Positions 48,068-60,056 of a stretch of DNA of 64,000 nt are shown here, piece by piece; within the stretch, counting starts at the first letter, position 1; each line of letters opens with the position of its first letter. Origin of the DNA: Plazaster borealis (taxonomy: Eukaryota; Echinodermata; Asteroidea; Forcipulatida; Labidiasteridae); assembly GCA_021014325.1 (NCBI GenBank), contig CM037462.1, forward strand, positions 18,248,135-18,312,134, given 5' to 3'. Under the pieces are notes generated by a model that ran no database searches, was not told the DNA's origin, and was given only the letters and a program-made list of their open reading frames with translations. Both the position numbers and the translations under genes were made by a program.

Positions 48068-48450
48068 TGCAAAGGCACTGTATTTATACATGTTTGGTAA
48101 TTACTCAAAATATATATTAACATTAAAACTGACTTGGTAACGAGCAACGGAGAGCTGTTGATAGTATAAAACATTGTGAGAAACCACTCCCTCTGAAGTA
48201 ACGCAGTTTTTGAGAAAGGGGTAATTTCTCACTGAAATAATAAAATACTTCTTGCAAGAAGCCTTTTATTCCTATCTGAAAGCACACACATTTGTACAAC
48301 AAGGGTGTTTTTTCTTTCATCGTTTTCTCGCAACTTCGATGACCAATTGAGCCCAAATTTTCACAGGCTTGTTATTTTATGCATATGTTGGGATACACCA
48401 AGTGAGAACACTGGTCTTTGACAATTACCAAACGTGTTCAGTGCCTTTAT
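48068..48450 (-). mobile_element. A-family TTAA MITE
   Basis: AAAGGCACTG on the left and CAAACGTGTTCAGTGCCTTT on the right, with the family interior on the minus strand. The flanking TTAA is eroded on both sides (TGCA and TTAT). Confidence 0.85.
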
Positions 48451-49427
48451 TAACACAGAGAGTAAAAACAAGATGTCAGTACTGTGTTGCACGTAAATAA
48501 CTCAAAGCAGTCGAGCGGTTTTTCTCCTTTTTTTTGAAGCATCCACCAATGAGAAAGATATTCGCTGTGCGTCAGTGACATCCAAAAAAGACGGCCGTTC
48601 GTGTATCCTCTTATGCTAACTTGAGCTTGCGGCGATCACTAAAATGGATTGCATGCTAAGAAGAAGATCTGATTACACCGTCCGCTCTGAACAGAAAACC
48701 AGTCACTGAATATGTATTATGAAACCAGTGTATCGGTTGGTTACCAGGCAAAATAGACACACGACTGTTTTCTGCGTTCATTTTGTTTTTAGGGTTCTTT
48801 GATTTTCCTTCACATGAAACGTCCGTCTGAATACCAAAGTAAACGCTGACACGACGAAAACAAAACCGTTATCTCAACACATGACCGTGATAATTAAATC
48901 AAAGATCTAGCATCTGTAATCATAATTACAGTGAAACATTAGACAGAGGAGTGTACCAGACTAAATCACTTGCACGATGCCTCGGATGTATTGATAGACG
49001 ACACACGGCTTACCATTTCAAATTCACTGATCATTGGACGGACGTCTGGGTACCAGAACATTGGCACCGTTACATGCCCTATGGGTGTAACACAAACCAA
49101 TAAATACATGTCAGATTAGAATTATCATAAAAATGTAAACCTAACACTCTTTTTCTGAAAGCAGTTTTTTTTACTGAGCAATGGGAAAACCTCACATCAC
49201 AATGGTGTTATACTCAACTAGTTGTAAATAGGGCAAATTCCATAACCTGCTATTTGGGTCATGTTTTATCATGCAGGAAATAAAGCGTTTGGGAATGTTG
49301 ACGTGTGCTGTTTTGACGTATTAGACGAACATAAAATAAAAAGTGACTACTACTACAGGTTTTTCGTTTTTGGTTCTGAGAGGGCGCGGTTTTTGAAGGT
49401 TTGGAGGGGGAGGGGGCAGTACACCAG
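48451..49427. other. Non-coding stretch
   Basis: No gene or repeat recognised. Confidence 0.4.
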
Positions 49428-49651
49428 TACACTCTGAAAACTCCCGGGTCAGAGTTGACCCGGATTCGGCCCCCGGGGGCCTGACCCATTTCTGGGTCAT
49501 CAGGCCGACCCAGAAACTGGTCAAAAATGGGATTTCGACATATGATTCTGCGTCAGTTTGACCATAGAGCAAGGACAGAGGTTTGACCCATTTCTTTGTC
49601 ATTTTGACACAGATTCTGGTTCAACTCTGACCCATGAGTTTTAAGAGTGTA
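49428..49651. mobile_element. Q element: TA-flanked MITE
   Basis: TACACTCTGAAAACTCCCGG on the left and CCATGAGTTTTAAGAGTGTA on the right are inverted over about 43 bp. TA lies at each end, as for Tc1/mariner-type target sites. The interior is rich in GACCCATTTCTGGGTCA-like inverted motifs. Confidence 0.75.
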
Positions 49652-50429
49652 GTATGCTATTCTTAAAGCTGGCCTACACTTTCATAACAAGTATCACGTT
49701 GGTTTTGGGTTCTGATGAACTTTTCCACAACCCCAAGGTATTACAAACAGAGCCCTATGAGGCGGGAGGGACGATCCACATTGTACAAAAGGGTTTCCAA
49801 ATAATGCTCACGGCACTATTTGCTTAATCCCCCAACACAAATCTACCTGGATGTCGGGGGACTGCCGACTCAACAACTTGCTCAAACACTTTGAGGGGAA
49901 GAGGAGGCCTTCCACGTAGTTCAGTGAAAATATTTATCCACGGGCCCCATGACTATGGAAGTTCAATGGGGGACTCGGTAAACGTCCGAGGGTCCCATTC
50001 CCAAGCAGCTCAGAAACTAGGTCAAGATGGAGTGGATTAGAGTTGAATGTGGCATTTTTATAAGTGAATTGAACCATGCATGGTGGATGATACCGGTAAT
50101 CAGTATGTTTTGATAAACGTCCTTTATACTAAAGTCCACCTTTATAGTTTTTGCTAAGTTCAAAAGCGTACTTTGATACTAAAGATACCAAACACAATCT
50201 TGCTAAGTACAGACAACTCTTATGTTAGCAGGAATAGTTTACCAGCCAAATTACAATGTAGCAGTGTTTGGTTGTGAGATGAGCGGTTCTCGGCGAAGTT
50301 AAGCTTAGCATATTTGGCTTTGATTATCGCTGAAGTAACCGTGAAGTTTGTCCCATGATCGCGAACATGGAGGACTCTGCACTCACTCAGCTGAGTGGTT
50401 GATTCATCCAATTACTTCGCGTTGAAACA
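49652..50429. other. Non-coding stretch
   Basis: No gene recognised. A possible weak C-family relic (GCTAAGTACAGACAACTCTT and GTTTACCAGCCAAATTACAA) lies at 50150-50270. Confidence 0.35.
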
Positions 50430-51400
50430 CGATGAGAGTGGTATCATGTCAGCCAATGGCTTCAATAGATGAAACCCATACCACACCCATACATAACTGG
50501 GTTTTTTTAAACTGCTATATAGTTATAAACCCAGTGACGTCAAAGATTGAAATGTACAAAGCATACATGAGGGGAGTGGCTCAATAGCCACGTTAATAGC
50601 ATTGCAATGTGTCGGTTTGTAGGGAGTGGTAACATGCCGTCAGATGCCTTCAGTGAGGCTGCTAACTCTCTATACGTGTATGGCACAACCAACGTTAATA
50701 AGAGTGGTAACATGTCGCCAGGTGCATTCAGTGAGGCTGCAATCTCTCTACGTGTATGGTTTTACAATCAACGTTAAGAGTGGTATTCTTCAGGTGGCTT
50801 CAGCGAGGCTGTTACCTATACGTGTATGGTTTAAAAGGGAGGGTAGACATTTGGCAATTACTCCCCCAAAATAGTTATCATAAAAACTTACTTGAGAAGA
50901 AGCACTGCAGTTGTTGATAATGTACCGGTATAACCTTTTTATAAACGATTCCCTTCTAAAAAATGTGGATTTAGATAATGGTATTCACAAAATATTTTAA
51001 TCTGAGAAACGTTTCCCAGATTGTCTATTCCAAATACAGATTATTCTTCCTGCTTGGACATAAACCGCTCCAGATAGCACAAAAACGCTACCACCTTTAC
51101 AAATGAAATTTGCACAGGTTAGTTTTATTGTATATATCTACATTTATATAGGATTAAAACAATCGAACGGTTTCAAAAACCAAAGGTATAGGCCTACTTT
51201 GCCTTTAACAATCAACGTTGAATAAGAGTAGCAACATGTCCATCTAAGTGACTCAAATAATGCCTCAATGCATGAAACACATAACGGAGAGGCTTAATCA
51301 TTCATGTCGGGTAATAATGTCAGCTGCCATGGTGGCTTCACGGAATGGATGTCCACTATTTCAAATGGATGGTTTATGATAGTGGTAACATGTCACCCAG
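50430..51400 (+). repeat. About 70-78-bp minisatellite, split by a MITE
   Basis: GAGTGGTAACATG-like anchors occur near 50433, 50623, 50702, 50777, 51224 and 51380. Between anchors the unit carries TTCAGTGAGGCTGC and TACGTGTATGGT with ATCAACGTT. The third and fourth well-kept units are separated by a B-like element. Confidence 0.75.
50831..51208 (-). mobile_element. B-like TTAA MITE inserted in a minisatellite
   Basis: Left TTAA 50831-50834 then AAGGGAGGGTAGACATTTGG; right TACTTTGCCT then TTAA 51205-51208. The interior has GCTCCAGATAGCACAAAAAC and ACGCTACCACCTTTACAAAT. The host unit reads GTATGGT-TTAA-CAATCAACG when the element is removed, matching GTATGGT-TTTA-CAATCAACG in the unit before it. 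Confidence 0.9.
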
Positions 51401-53368
51401 GGGGTTTCATGCTGTCAAAGTGCTTTGTTGGCGTAGCAACTGGTAATGTCTTTTTCAATTATTTTAATTCCCGGAATTCCTCATGTGGAACAGTCACGGT
51501 ATACATGAAATGAGCGAAGGCTACATTTCAAAATTGAATTTATCACTTTGAGACTATATACACGGACAGGAATATTTTCACCACTTATATTCGTTTGCGG
51601 CAATCGACAAAAATACATTTTGACCCCAGGAGCCAGTTTCAGAAAGCTGTTATTATAAATGTCTGCTATAATTTCAAGAAAGCTAAACATCCCCTAATTG
51701 TCTCAGGTAACCCCCTCCTGTTAAATTGGGAATACATTTCCATTTTTTGATTTACATACTGTACTATATAACACTAAATTCACAACCCGTTGGTATCTGA
51801 ATTCAAAATTTTCTTGAAAAATATTAAATATTATATTAACCATGGTGGAATATGGATGTCCTCAAAAAATTTCGTACGTAAATTTGTGATAATATTATTT
51901 ATTACTTTTTGAAGTACACTTAAGTTATTCTTGAATTCATCATAGCAATTCATATAATTATCTACTCAAACATATAACAGTTAAGGTACTTGATGTTAAT
52001 TTACGCTTTCTTGACAACTCAAGCCATTCTGATGCATCGAGTAGCGACGTATCTTCCTAAGGAGTATATACCTCTATTATTATCATAATCTAAAATGACC
52101 GCTCGTTAGCGGAATCGAAGCGTGAAACGTAGCGCCGACGTCGCCGAAGGGACAACGCGTCAGACCCGGTTGAACACCAGCCGTTGCACGGTGATAATAA
52201 CGGGTGCCCGTGTGCCTTGTCGTCTATAATTTTAAACACCTCGTAGGGTTATCCTGGGCCGAGGAAAAGGCTCGGATAGACATTCCTATGGGAATGTTTG
52301 ACAAATCATTGATGATTTATTATTGATATCTTTTGTAAAAGTCAAATTTGGAAAAGCACGCGTTACTGACCAGGTGAACTAGTATCGGTTACATAGAAAA
52401 TACTCTTTATACTTCACTTGAGAACTGGACGATATTTGATCCAAACCTGGGAAATTGTCACTTATTTCATTGAACAGTTGTCGGGAAAAGGAGAAAATAT
52501 ACAAAACGTAGGCAACATCTCTGTCATTTATTTTGGCATAGGCCCAATTAATTTAAACCAATCCAATAATCGTGTTAAACTTCGAATAGTTGTATCCAAA
52601 CCAAAGTATAAAACCACGCGTGTATGTTATGAGCACCTGCCACCAGGTTGTTTCTTCCAGTCACATTATACACAAACCCTTGCATGCCAACGCATTTATA
52701 CACCTAGGAGAAGAGAAACAAGTTATGATTTTAAAAAAACTTGATTCTCTTATGTAAGGACACACGCACCGCATGACGTGACTTTGACCTTTGCACTTCT
52801 CTTCTCATGCAACAAACAACTTGAATCAAGTGCGCATGATCGCATGAAGGAACTTCTGGCTTCGATTACAGCTTATAATTAGTTTTGAACGCAAAAAAAT
52901 TGAGCAAATTATTTACAAAGATGTTAAAATATTTGAATGTTTTTATCAGTGGGAATAGATAACCTGTATTCACTTGGACTTTATGTCGTTCCCGAAGATG
53001 ATCGCTGTACAAATAAACATGGACGCACAATATTGTACACTGTAACGGCAAAGGAAATAACAATATTAGTTGATTGTTTATTGTTTTAGGTGTGGCCTTC
53101 GCTAATGAGGAAATTTAATTTCAGCTTTGGCTATAGAAGTGTGGTAACAAACGGTTTAATCGGTAGAGGCCTACACTGTGCCTGGGAAAAGACGACAGAC
53201 ATCTCAGCTCATGGTTCACTTATTCAAAAATTGTACAAATTTTGAGAAATATTTATGCCTGTTGAGGTTCTTTTATTGATAAGCAAGCATTTATTTTGTA
53301 CAAAAACGGATCACGCCGTCTGGTTTCTCTTCTAGTGTAAAAGGAGGCAGAGGCCCAGACGAGTCGCC
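51401..53368. other. Non-coding stretch with CpG-rich block
   Basis: No gene recognised. At 52100-52260 the sequence becomes CpG-rich (GAAACGTAGCGCCGACGTCG and others) against an AT-rich background. The 108-codon frame at 52418-52744 has no recognisable domain. Confidence 0.4.
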
Positions 53369-53545
53369 ATGGTTTTGGATGAGTATAATTCAAACCTATT
53401 CCGATGTGGTATAAAACCGTCAACTTTTAGTTACACACCCCCATCCAAACCTAAAACGGCCGTCGGTCCAAGTTATATACCGGTTTATACATCAATCGAT
53501 TGCTGGTTCAGCTTGACCGGAATAGTAACGGTAATACTGCTATAA
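53369..53545 (+). CDS. Candidate small ORF, 58 codons, unsupported
   Basis: The start lies in GTCGCCATGG, an ideal animal start context. The protein begins MVLDEYNSNLFRCGIKPS and ends with hydrophobic GIVTVILL. A possible splice donor ACG-GTAATA lies inside near its end, so it could be a first exon. No family is recognised. Chance is likely. Confidence 0.15.
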   Translation: MVLDEYNSNLFRCGIKPSTFSYTPPSKPKTAVGPSYIPVYTSIDCWFSLTGIVTVILL

Positions 53546-55411
53546 AGTATTAACGTGGCACCCTAATGGCGTGCACGATATTATAGGCGGCCGTTCCTAT
53601 AATAGAACGCCAGGAGGGAAAACTACACTCGTTCTGCATACCCTGGCCCTGTTTCCCGCCAATACTGGTGCTATTTATAGCCTGGGCTATAGCTCCCCGC
53701 TGGTTTGGGGACTAATGGAGTCCGCATGCAGATGTCGCACCGAATAGAAGTTAATAGTCTGACGTGTCTGTCACATCTTTAACTGCGGCAGAAAAGAATT
53801 GCTTGTGTCAAGAAATTGATTTCGCACTGAGAATTATGTATCGATTAAAGCTGCGCGCTTTTAGTTGTGTAAAACCGATAGCAAAAGTTGACATGATTTC
53901 ATCTTTGTGACGAACGATCTCCGTTAAGGTGCCTTGTTCTATATAGCCTACGGTATAAAACCTCACGGCTTGAACAAATTCTACCTGCGGTTCCCCCAAA
54001 AACCCGAGTTCTCGAATTTGTTTCTGCCATCAACTTCTTCACGACGACTCTAAGTAGGCCTATATAGTTTCCTTCATAAAAGCCGGGGAGTGAACTATTT
54101 TACCTCCATGGTTACAAGGCCATGATGGAAATAAAAATTCCAAACTGGTTGTGGGTAAAACGTAAGCCTGTTCCATCACTTTATACAGTACTACTTCGCT
54201 CCACTGATTATCTTTATCAGGGAAGACAAGGAGATGCCATTTTGGTTTTTTGCTTTTCAAAACCTGGGCCTGTAGTATTTAATAGTATGTCCCTAATTTA
54301 TTTTAATTATCAGATAGCATCATAATAAGCATTATGAACACATGAGACGTGACGTGACGAATAACATACATGTAGCTGTATCGTCCTTTGGTTCACAGTG
54401 TGCAGGCGGCGTGTTGGTTGACCTGCTTCTTATAGGCCAATAGCCTCACCCGGTACACTGTCAAAGAAAACACCAGGGCAAGAGGGAGGCCTTCCTTAAG
54501 CCCCTTTCAGCGATGTCATCATGCCTTTCGATTTCGCGTATATCTGGTTGTGAAATTCAGCGTATAACCCCCCTTAAGGCAAAATCCCTTTGGAACGAGG
54601 TCATCACCCCCTCAGGAGACACGTGGATTAAGAGTGTGTAACCTCGTCCCCAGTCACAGCTCGGTTTCCAAGAAATTGCTGCTTTGGGAGGATGCCGTCT
54701 CTTGTGCATTGGTCGAGTTTTTATTTTTATTTTGTCAGCGATACGCAATGCTCTTAAAGGTGTTTTTAACACGAAACAACGAAGCTGTTCGTAAGCAGTG
54801 GCGTATTATTTTCCACTTGAAAAAATAAAATCCCTTACCCTCTTTCGGAAGTGCATGAAGAGATGTAACATGCATATACACGCGTGCGCAACATTGCAGT
54901 TTCCGTCCAGATTCAACTATACGTCATCAAAGTATACGAACAAGCTTGCCGTATTTCAAGTAGGCCCCTATGTTGCTAAGATTCCCCAATATCATATACG
55001 ATCCCCTAAAAAATGTGTACCAACATTCAAGACGTAGAAGGATGAGTGATCATCGAAACCTTTACTGCGTTTTCATGATGCAAAACTGTCACCCAACAAC
55101 TTCTAGCAACAGAGCAGAACGTTTTGGTCAGGTTTAATAAACACATTACCGGGTATATCAAAAGGCTAAAATGCTAGGGCAGGTAAATCAAAATAAATAA
55201 GCTCGACAAACCAACTTCTTTGCAATTAACAGGATCAACCGCGATGCGTGTAACCATCGTTGTTTTTAAAGGGCCAATTGCCCATGTATGTTTTCAATTT
55301 TCATAATTAGCTTTATTTTCCTAACTTCTGCTTTAGGTCCGGCCCCAGCTCACGTCAACTGAAGCACCATTTCGACAACAAAGTTTCAACTATAACTGAG
55401 GCCATCTGCCG
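53546..55411. other. Non-coding stretch
   Basis: No gene or repeat recognised; frames of up to 79 codons have no recognisable domain. Confidence 0.4.
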
Positions 55412-55935
55412 TGGGCCCAATTTCATATTGCTTAAAAGCACTGGACACGTTTGGTAATTACTCAAAATATATATTAGCATAAAAACTTACTTGGTAACGA
55501 GCAACGGAGAGCTGTTGATAGTATAAAACATTGTGAGAAACGAGACTCCCTCTGAAATGACGTAGTTTTTGAGAAAGAGGTAATTTCTCACCAAAATATT
55601 AAAAGACTTCTGGCCTGAAGCCTTTTTGAGGCATCTGAAAGCACACAAATTTGAACAATAAGAGTGTTTTTCTCTCATAATTTTCTTGCAACTTCGATGA
55701 CCGATTGAGCCCAAATTTTCACCGGCTTGTTATTTTATGCATTAGGTTGGGATACACCAAGTGAGAACACTGGTCTTTGACAATTACCAAACGTGTGCAG
55801 TGCCTTTAAAAAATTTCTGCTACCAGTCACAGACTGTACATGAGAAATGGTATTTTGGCTGGTGACCATATTCTGGTAAGCTTAATTTTGTTGCGCTAAC
55901 CTATACTTTTGCAGCTTCATGAAATTGGGCCCAGG
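55412..55935 (+). mobile_element. C-family MITE split by an A element
   Basis: TGGGCCCAATTTCATATTGC on the left and GCTTCATGAAATTGGGCCC on the right are C ends. The right half has ATGGTATTTTGGCTGGTGAC and TGGTAAGCTTAATTTTGTTG. The A element at 55432-55809 sits near its left end. Confidence 0.75.
55432..55809 (-). mobile_element. A-family TTAA MITE nested in C element
   Basis: TTAAAAGCACTGGACACGTT on the left and CGTGTGCAGTGCCTTTAA on the right, TTAA intact on both sides. The TTGCTTAA site is typical of C-family sequence near its ends, so C offered the target. Confidence 0.88.
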
Positions 55936-55977
55936 CCACCAGCCGCCATTTTGAGGTTTAGACACCAAGCTTTCAAA

Positions 55978-56106
55978 ATGGCGGACGGGATCGAAGTAAA
56001 CGCAGAGTCAGAGTGCGCGAATGATAAGCCACTCTTTCTTTCAAAAACAATGTTTCACTATATTGACAACATTGAAAGCCCCTCGACGTTATCGAGACCC
56101 ACTGAC
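55978..56106 (+). CDS. Candidate first coding exon, unsupported
   Basis: TCAAAATGGCGGAC is a classic start context. 43 codons are open (MADGIEVNAESECANDKPLF onwards) to CCCACTGAC, followed by GTAAGC, a good splice donor in phase 0. The sequence is more CpG-rich than its surroundings, and a TGACGTCA lies at 56125-56132. Against it: CCGCCATTTTGA at 55943-55954 is the perfect inverse of TCAAAATGGCGG at 55973-55984, so the start may lie in a hairpin or repeat. No family is recognised and no second exon was found. Confidence 0.25.
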
Positions 56107-57509
56107 GTAAGCATGACGTACTTGTGACGTCATAAAGGCGAAAGGTGTCTAAAGACCCATTTAAAAGGTTCATAGTCATAGATCCCGGTGGCACACCTTT
56201 AACAGATGGAGAGATTGCTGCCATAACGATAGGAAATGTACTCAGTAACAGTCAACTTGAGTCACCGGAACTTTTAGGTCACGTCACTTTCTTAAAAAAG
56301 CCTTCGTGACATCCCGAAGGAGCTTTTCATGACAAATAATACTCTTTCTTGCAAGCTGAACATTGTCCAGAGACACTTTCAATAAAAGTTATGAAACATC
56401 ATACGGAAAAACTCCTCAAGAGTTCTTAAATCTATATATAAAGCTTCGTACCGGTGCCAATTTCGCGGGAAAAAATATTTCCACCAACAGAACTATTTCC
56501 AAATGCGAGAAAATTATTCCACAACTCTCAGTTCTTATTTTGATAGGCCAAATCGGAATAAGCACAAATAATCACGAACAAATCATTGTCAAAACATTAT
56601 GATGAAATTGCTACAGGTATGTTGTATGGTGTGTTTATTAAACTCAATTTAACATTTCCAAAACCAATCACCCCTAAAGAGACAGTAACCTTTTATGCAA
56701 TGGAATTTACGATTTGGTGTAAGTTTCATCCAAACTGAAGTTTTTAAGAAACAACATAGACAAGTTATTGTTTTTCATACCGACAGTAATAAACTTCGCT
56801 AAATTATGTGATAAGCATGGCACCAACATACATAATACGCACGAAGAGTACAATGTATACTTTGACTTTGAATTTGTTTTGCCCCCTGTATATTTCTCCT
56901 AATCTAAACAGCGCCTTTAATTATTGATAAACAAAACTATGAATTATTTCACCTGATGGGCAAACAGACTTGTGAATCCCATTAAGATAATGACCAGTGT
57001 AATTATCTTTTAGAATATATTTGGCACTAAGTTCAGTCTGCCGCATATTCACGACTACAATGTTTTGCGGCGGGGAAAACAAAATCGGCGTGTATATTTA
57101 TCCAGAGGATTCCACCGAGTCCAATATCAGAATTCTAGTAATGTTCGGCATGCAAAGCGAGTAAGCGACTGTGATTGATGAATAAAATGGTGATGACTTT
57201 GTATTCTCGTGTAAAGAAGGGGTGGCGAGACAGGGTACCAGACTTGTATATCGATAATGTTGCAGGCTCTCGTCCCCAGGGGAAAACCAAGGTACATTCA
57301 ATAACACGTCAGATTTCACCGGGGGGCTGAGCGCCATGATTGCATTATGCCATTGAGATAAAGTTTCCAGTGACGGTGTACGTTAAAGGCTTAGGACACG
57401 ATTATGTATAGTTGTTTAATCAATGCAGAATGTAACTCTAAAGTGTAGACCAAAAGGTTATTGTACACAAGACACTTATAAGTTACAGCAGATAAGGCAT
57501 TACGTACAA
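56107..57509. other. Non-coding stretch
   Basis: No gene recognised. AAAGGTGTC and GCACACCTTT form a weak inverted pair at about 56148-56202. The 79-codon frames at 56363-56602 and 57098-57337 have no recognisable domain. Confidence 0.4.
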
Positions 57510-57687
57510 GGTTTTAGCCAGGATTTTGTAAAAGGGTGTCCAATTTTGCTGGAAATTTAAAAACTGGGTGTCCAAATTGTTCACTTACAATACATGTACC
57601 TGTACATGTAAATGACAGATAGAACAGGGTGTCCAAATTTAAAACAGGGTGGCCAAAAGACATCCAGGATCCCCTCTGGCTAACACC
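57510..57687. repeat. Small repeat with GGGTGTCCAA units
   Basis: GGGTGTCCAATTTT and close variants occur at about 57535, 57567, 57627 and 57646. The ends GGTTTTAGCCAGG and CTGGCTAACACC are loosely inverted, suggesting an eroded MITE. Confidence 0.45.
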
Positions 57688-57724
57688 ATGCTTCCGTAGT
57701 TTTACTTGCCATGGATCTATGACG

Positions 57725-57792
57725 CTGCGATCTTGTTTTTCTCCCATTTAAATCAATGGAACCGAAAACGAGGCTGAAAGGGGAAATAGCCA
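57725..57792 (+). repeat. Dispersed repeat fragment matching 1020-1092
   Basis: TGCGATCTTGTTTTTCTCCC, ATTTAAATCAATGGAACC and GAGGCTGAAAGGGGAAATAG parallel the block at 1020-1092. Confidence 0.55.
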
Positions 57793-58178
57793 TGCAGGGT
57801 GTTTTTTGTAGAAGTGTGTTCATAACCTCTGCTATGCAATTAAGATCGATGCATTAGCTACTCACAAGAAATCGAGCGCTACAACATTTTATTGTATACA
57901 AATCAATCTGTGTTTTAGATAGATGAGCATTTTGGCAATTCGGGTCGTTAATTTAACAAAGATGAGAGCGTTTTCACAGGAGTTAGTCACGTTTAACGTT
58001 AAAGGTTAGGATTGGTAAGGATAAAAACATCAGAAACGTCGAGGTCAAATTATAAAACTTGGACAAATTATTCGCTTGGACAACCCAAGGAAACTTTATG
58101 GAAATGGTGGTCAAGTCTTTTCAAAACAAAAGCGACAAAAGACCTTTACAGGAGGTAAACACTTGTGAATTATTAGGG

Positions 58179-58521
58179 TTAAAGGTATTATACATAGAAA
58201 TTGGTATGGATAAAAACATTGTTTAATTTTATTCTGAAAGCTGACTGAAGATGGAACCATTTTTTCTGTGAAATATTTTCCGTTGAAATGAAGTCATATT
58301 CGAGAAAACTGTATCTGAAAACCAACAAACGCAACAGCTGGTTTTGGTTGTTAAAGCCAAAAGTAAGGGCAGTGTGTTTACATGCTAAAAATTGTGCATG
58401 TTTTTTTCACTATTTTCTCCTGACCCACACAACCGATATTACGGTTGTTGACCACACAAAACATGAACACTGTCTGCGACTATTTACGGTCAGCTCTAAC
58501 AACCCTGTATAATACCTTTAA
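58179..58521. mobile_element. F-family TTAA MITE
   Basis: TTAAAGGTATTATACATAG on the left and CCCTGTATAATACCTTTAA on the right, TTAA on both sides (58179-58182 and 58518-58521). The interior is unlike A or B; AACCGATATTACGGTTGT is a small inverted motif. The 74-codon frame inside has no recognisable domain. Confidence 0.8.
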
Positions 58522-58577
58522 GTTCCAGATGTTTTTTGGGATGCGATTGAAATTTTTATTTTTGATGCACCATGTCT

Positions 58578-58976
58578 TTACAGGGATTGTATACGTTTGG
58601 TAATTGGAACCCACTGTTTGTTTCAATCTATAGTTGTAGATAATATACCATAAAACTAACCTGTGAATTTTTTATTTCAAAAGGTGGTAGCGTTGTTGAG
58701 ATATTGCACAAAATCTGGAGCGGTATGTCCGTCCACGCAGGAAGAATAATCTACAATTGGAATACATAATCTGAGAGACGTTTACTGTCAGTAGCATCTC
58801 AGACTCTAATTTTCGGGGGTAAAAAGTGATATCTTTTTCCATAACCGCAGTATACTTCTAAGTGAAAAGTTTCTCAAAATGCATTATACTATCCAAAGCT
58901 GCTGTACTTCTTACCAAGTAAGATTTTATTGCCATTAATTTTCAGAGTCATTACCAAACGTATACAGACCCTTTAA
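58578..58976 (+). mobile_element. B-family TTAA MITE
   Basis: TTACAGGGATTGTATACG (TTAA mutated to TTAC) to ACGTATACAGACCCTTTAA. The interior is shared with 36040 and 63677: GGTGGTAGCG, AAATCTGGAGCGGT and CCATAACCGCAGTA. Confidence 0.88.
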
Positions 58977-59251
58977 AGTTGGTACTATGTTGTTGTCGTG
59001 ATGTGGTAGCTTACGGTACATAATGCAAGCCTGCGGAGTTACAGCATCGAAACTGACTTCTGTTTCAACACAGAACATACATGTCCATGTAAGTGCATAG
59101 AACGTGACCTTGCATAATACCATGGCAGACGAATATAATATTATATATAATTGTTAACCAAGATCAAATCAGCATCAAGACTAAAAGAAAATCCGAAAAT
59201 AAATTAGGATTTTAGATTTATGGTGAGCTTCGCATCATGGACTCTATATAT

Positions 59252-59342
59252 CCATGGAGGAAGGGAATTTCCTTCATCCATGGTATGTCCAAGCATGTAT
59301 AGCTATTGATTTATGACCCCCCCCCCCACCACCACCACCACC
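59252..59342. repeat. Palindrome and C/CCA simple repeat
   Basis: CCATGGAGGAAGGGAA and TTCCTTCATCCATGG form a short hairpin (59252-59283). A C run and (CCA)n follow at 59317-59342. Confidence 0.7.
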
Positions 59343-59509
59343 CAACACCGATAAGGGTATACCAAAGTGAAAACGAAACAAGGAAACGTTCAAACACTAA
59401 TTTATAATTATTTATGCAGGCCTACAAATTCCAAACGTCCCGTCGCTAGTTTTTCGAAATGCATCCACGTACGTCGCACGCGCATTTTCAAACACCAGAG
59501 ACAAATACC

Positions 59510-59859
59510 TTAGAGTGTGTACAACATTGGTAAGAATGAAAATATAAATGCTCACAGATTTGCACCTAACTTACATGGTATAATGATGGTCAAGGTAGAA
59601 AACTTCCCTTGAAATAGTTTTGCTTGAAATGCCATAGTTTTTACGAAATGAGTAAAATAATAGTATTTATCCTGCAGGATAAATTCCGATGTTTGAAAAA
59701 AAGTTAAAACACATAAGTTTTTTTTTTACTGTTTTCTTACGACTCCGACGACCGATTTAGCTTAAACTTTCACAGGTTTGTTATTTCATGTATATGTTGG
59801 GTCACATCGAGTTTGGATACAGGTCTTTGGCAGTGACCAATGTTGTACACACCCTTTAA
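59510..59859 (+). mobile_element. D-family TTAA MITE, copy 1
   Basis: TTAGAGTGTGTACAACATTG start (TTAA mutated) and ATGTTGTACACACCCTTTAA end. Interior: TCCTGCAGGATAAATTCCGA and CACAGGTTTGTTATTTCATG. Confidence 0.85.
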
Positions 59860-60056
59860 TCTAATAACGGTAGATACAACATTGAATAAGTCTTCATTGG
59901 GCAGGATGTCTCAGTTTGGCTGGAAAATCATTAAAAAAAATTATGCACATTGTTTGAAGTAAAATTCAAAATCACAAAGATAAAAAACAGTTAATACAAG
60001 GAAAATTGCTATTATATGTCAACATGTCATCTGGTTGTTGTTGTTGTTATTTTTAC

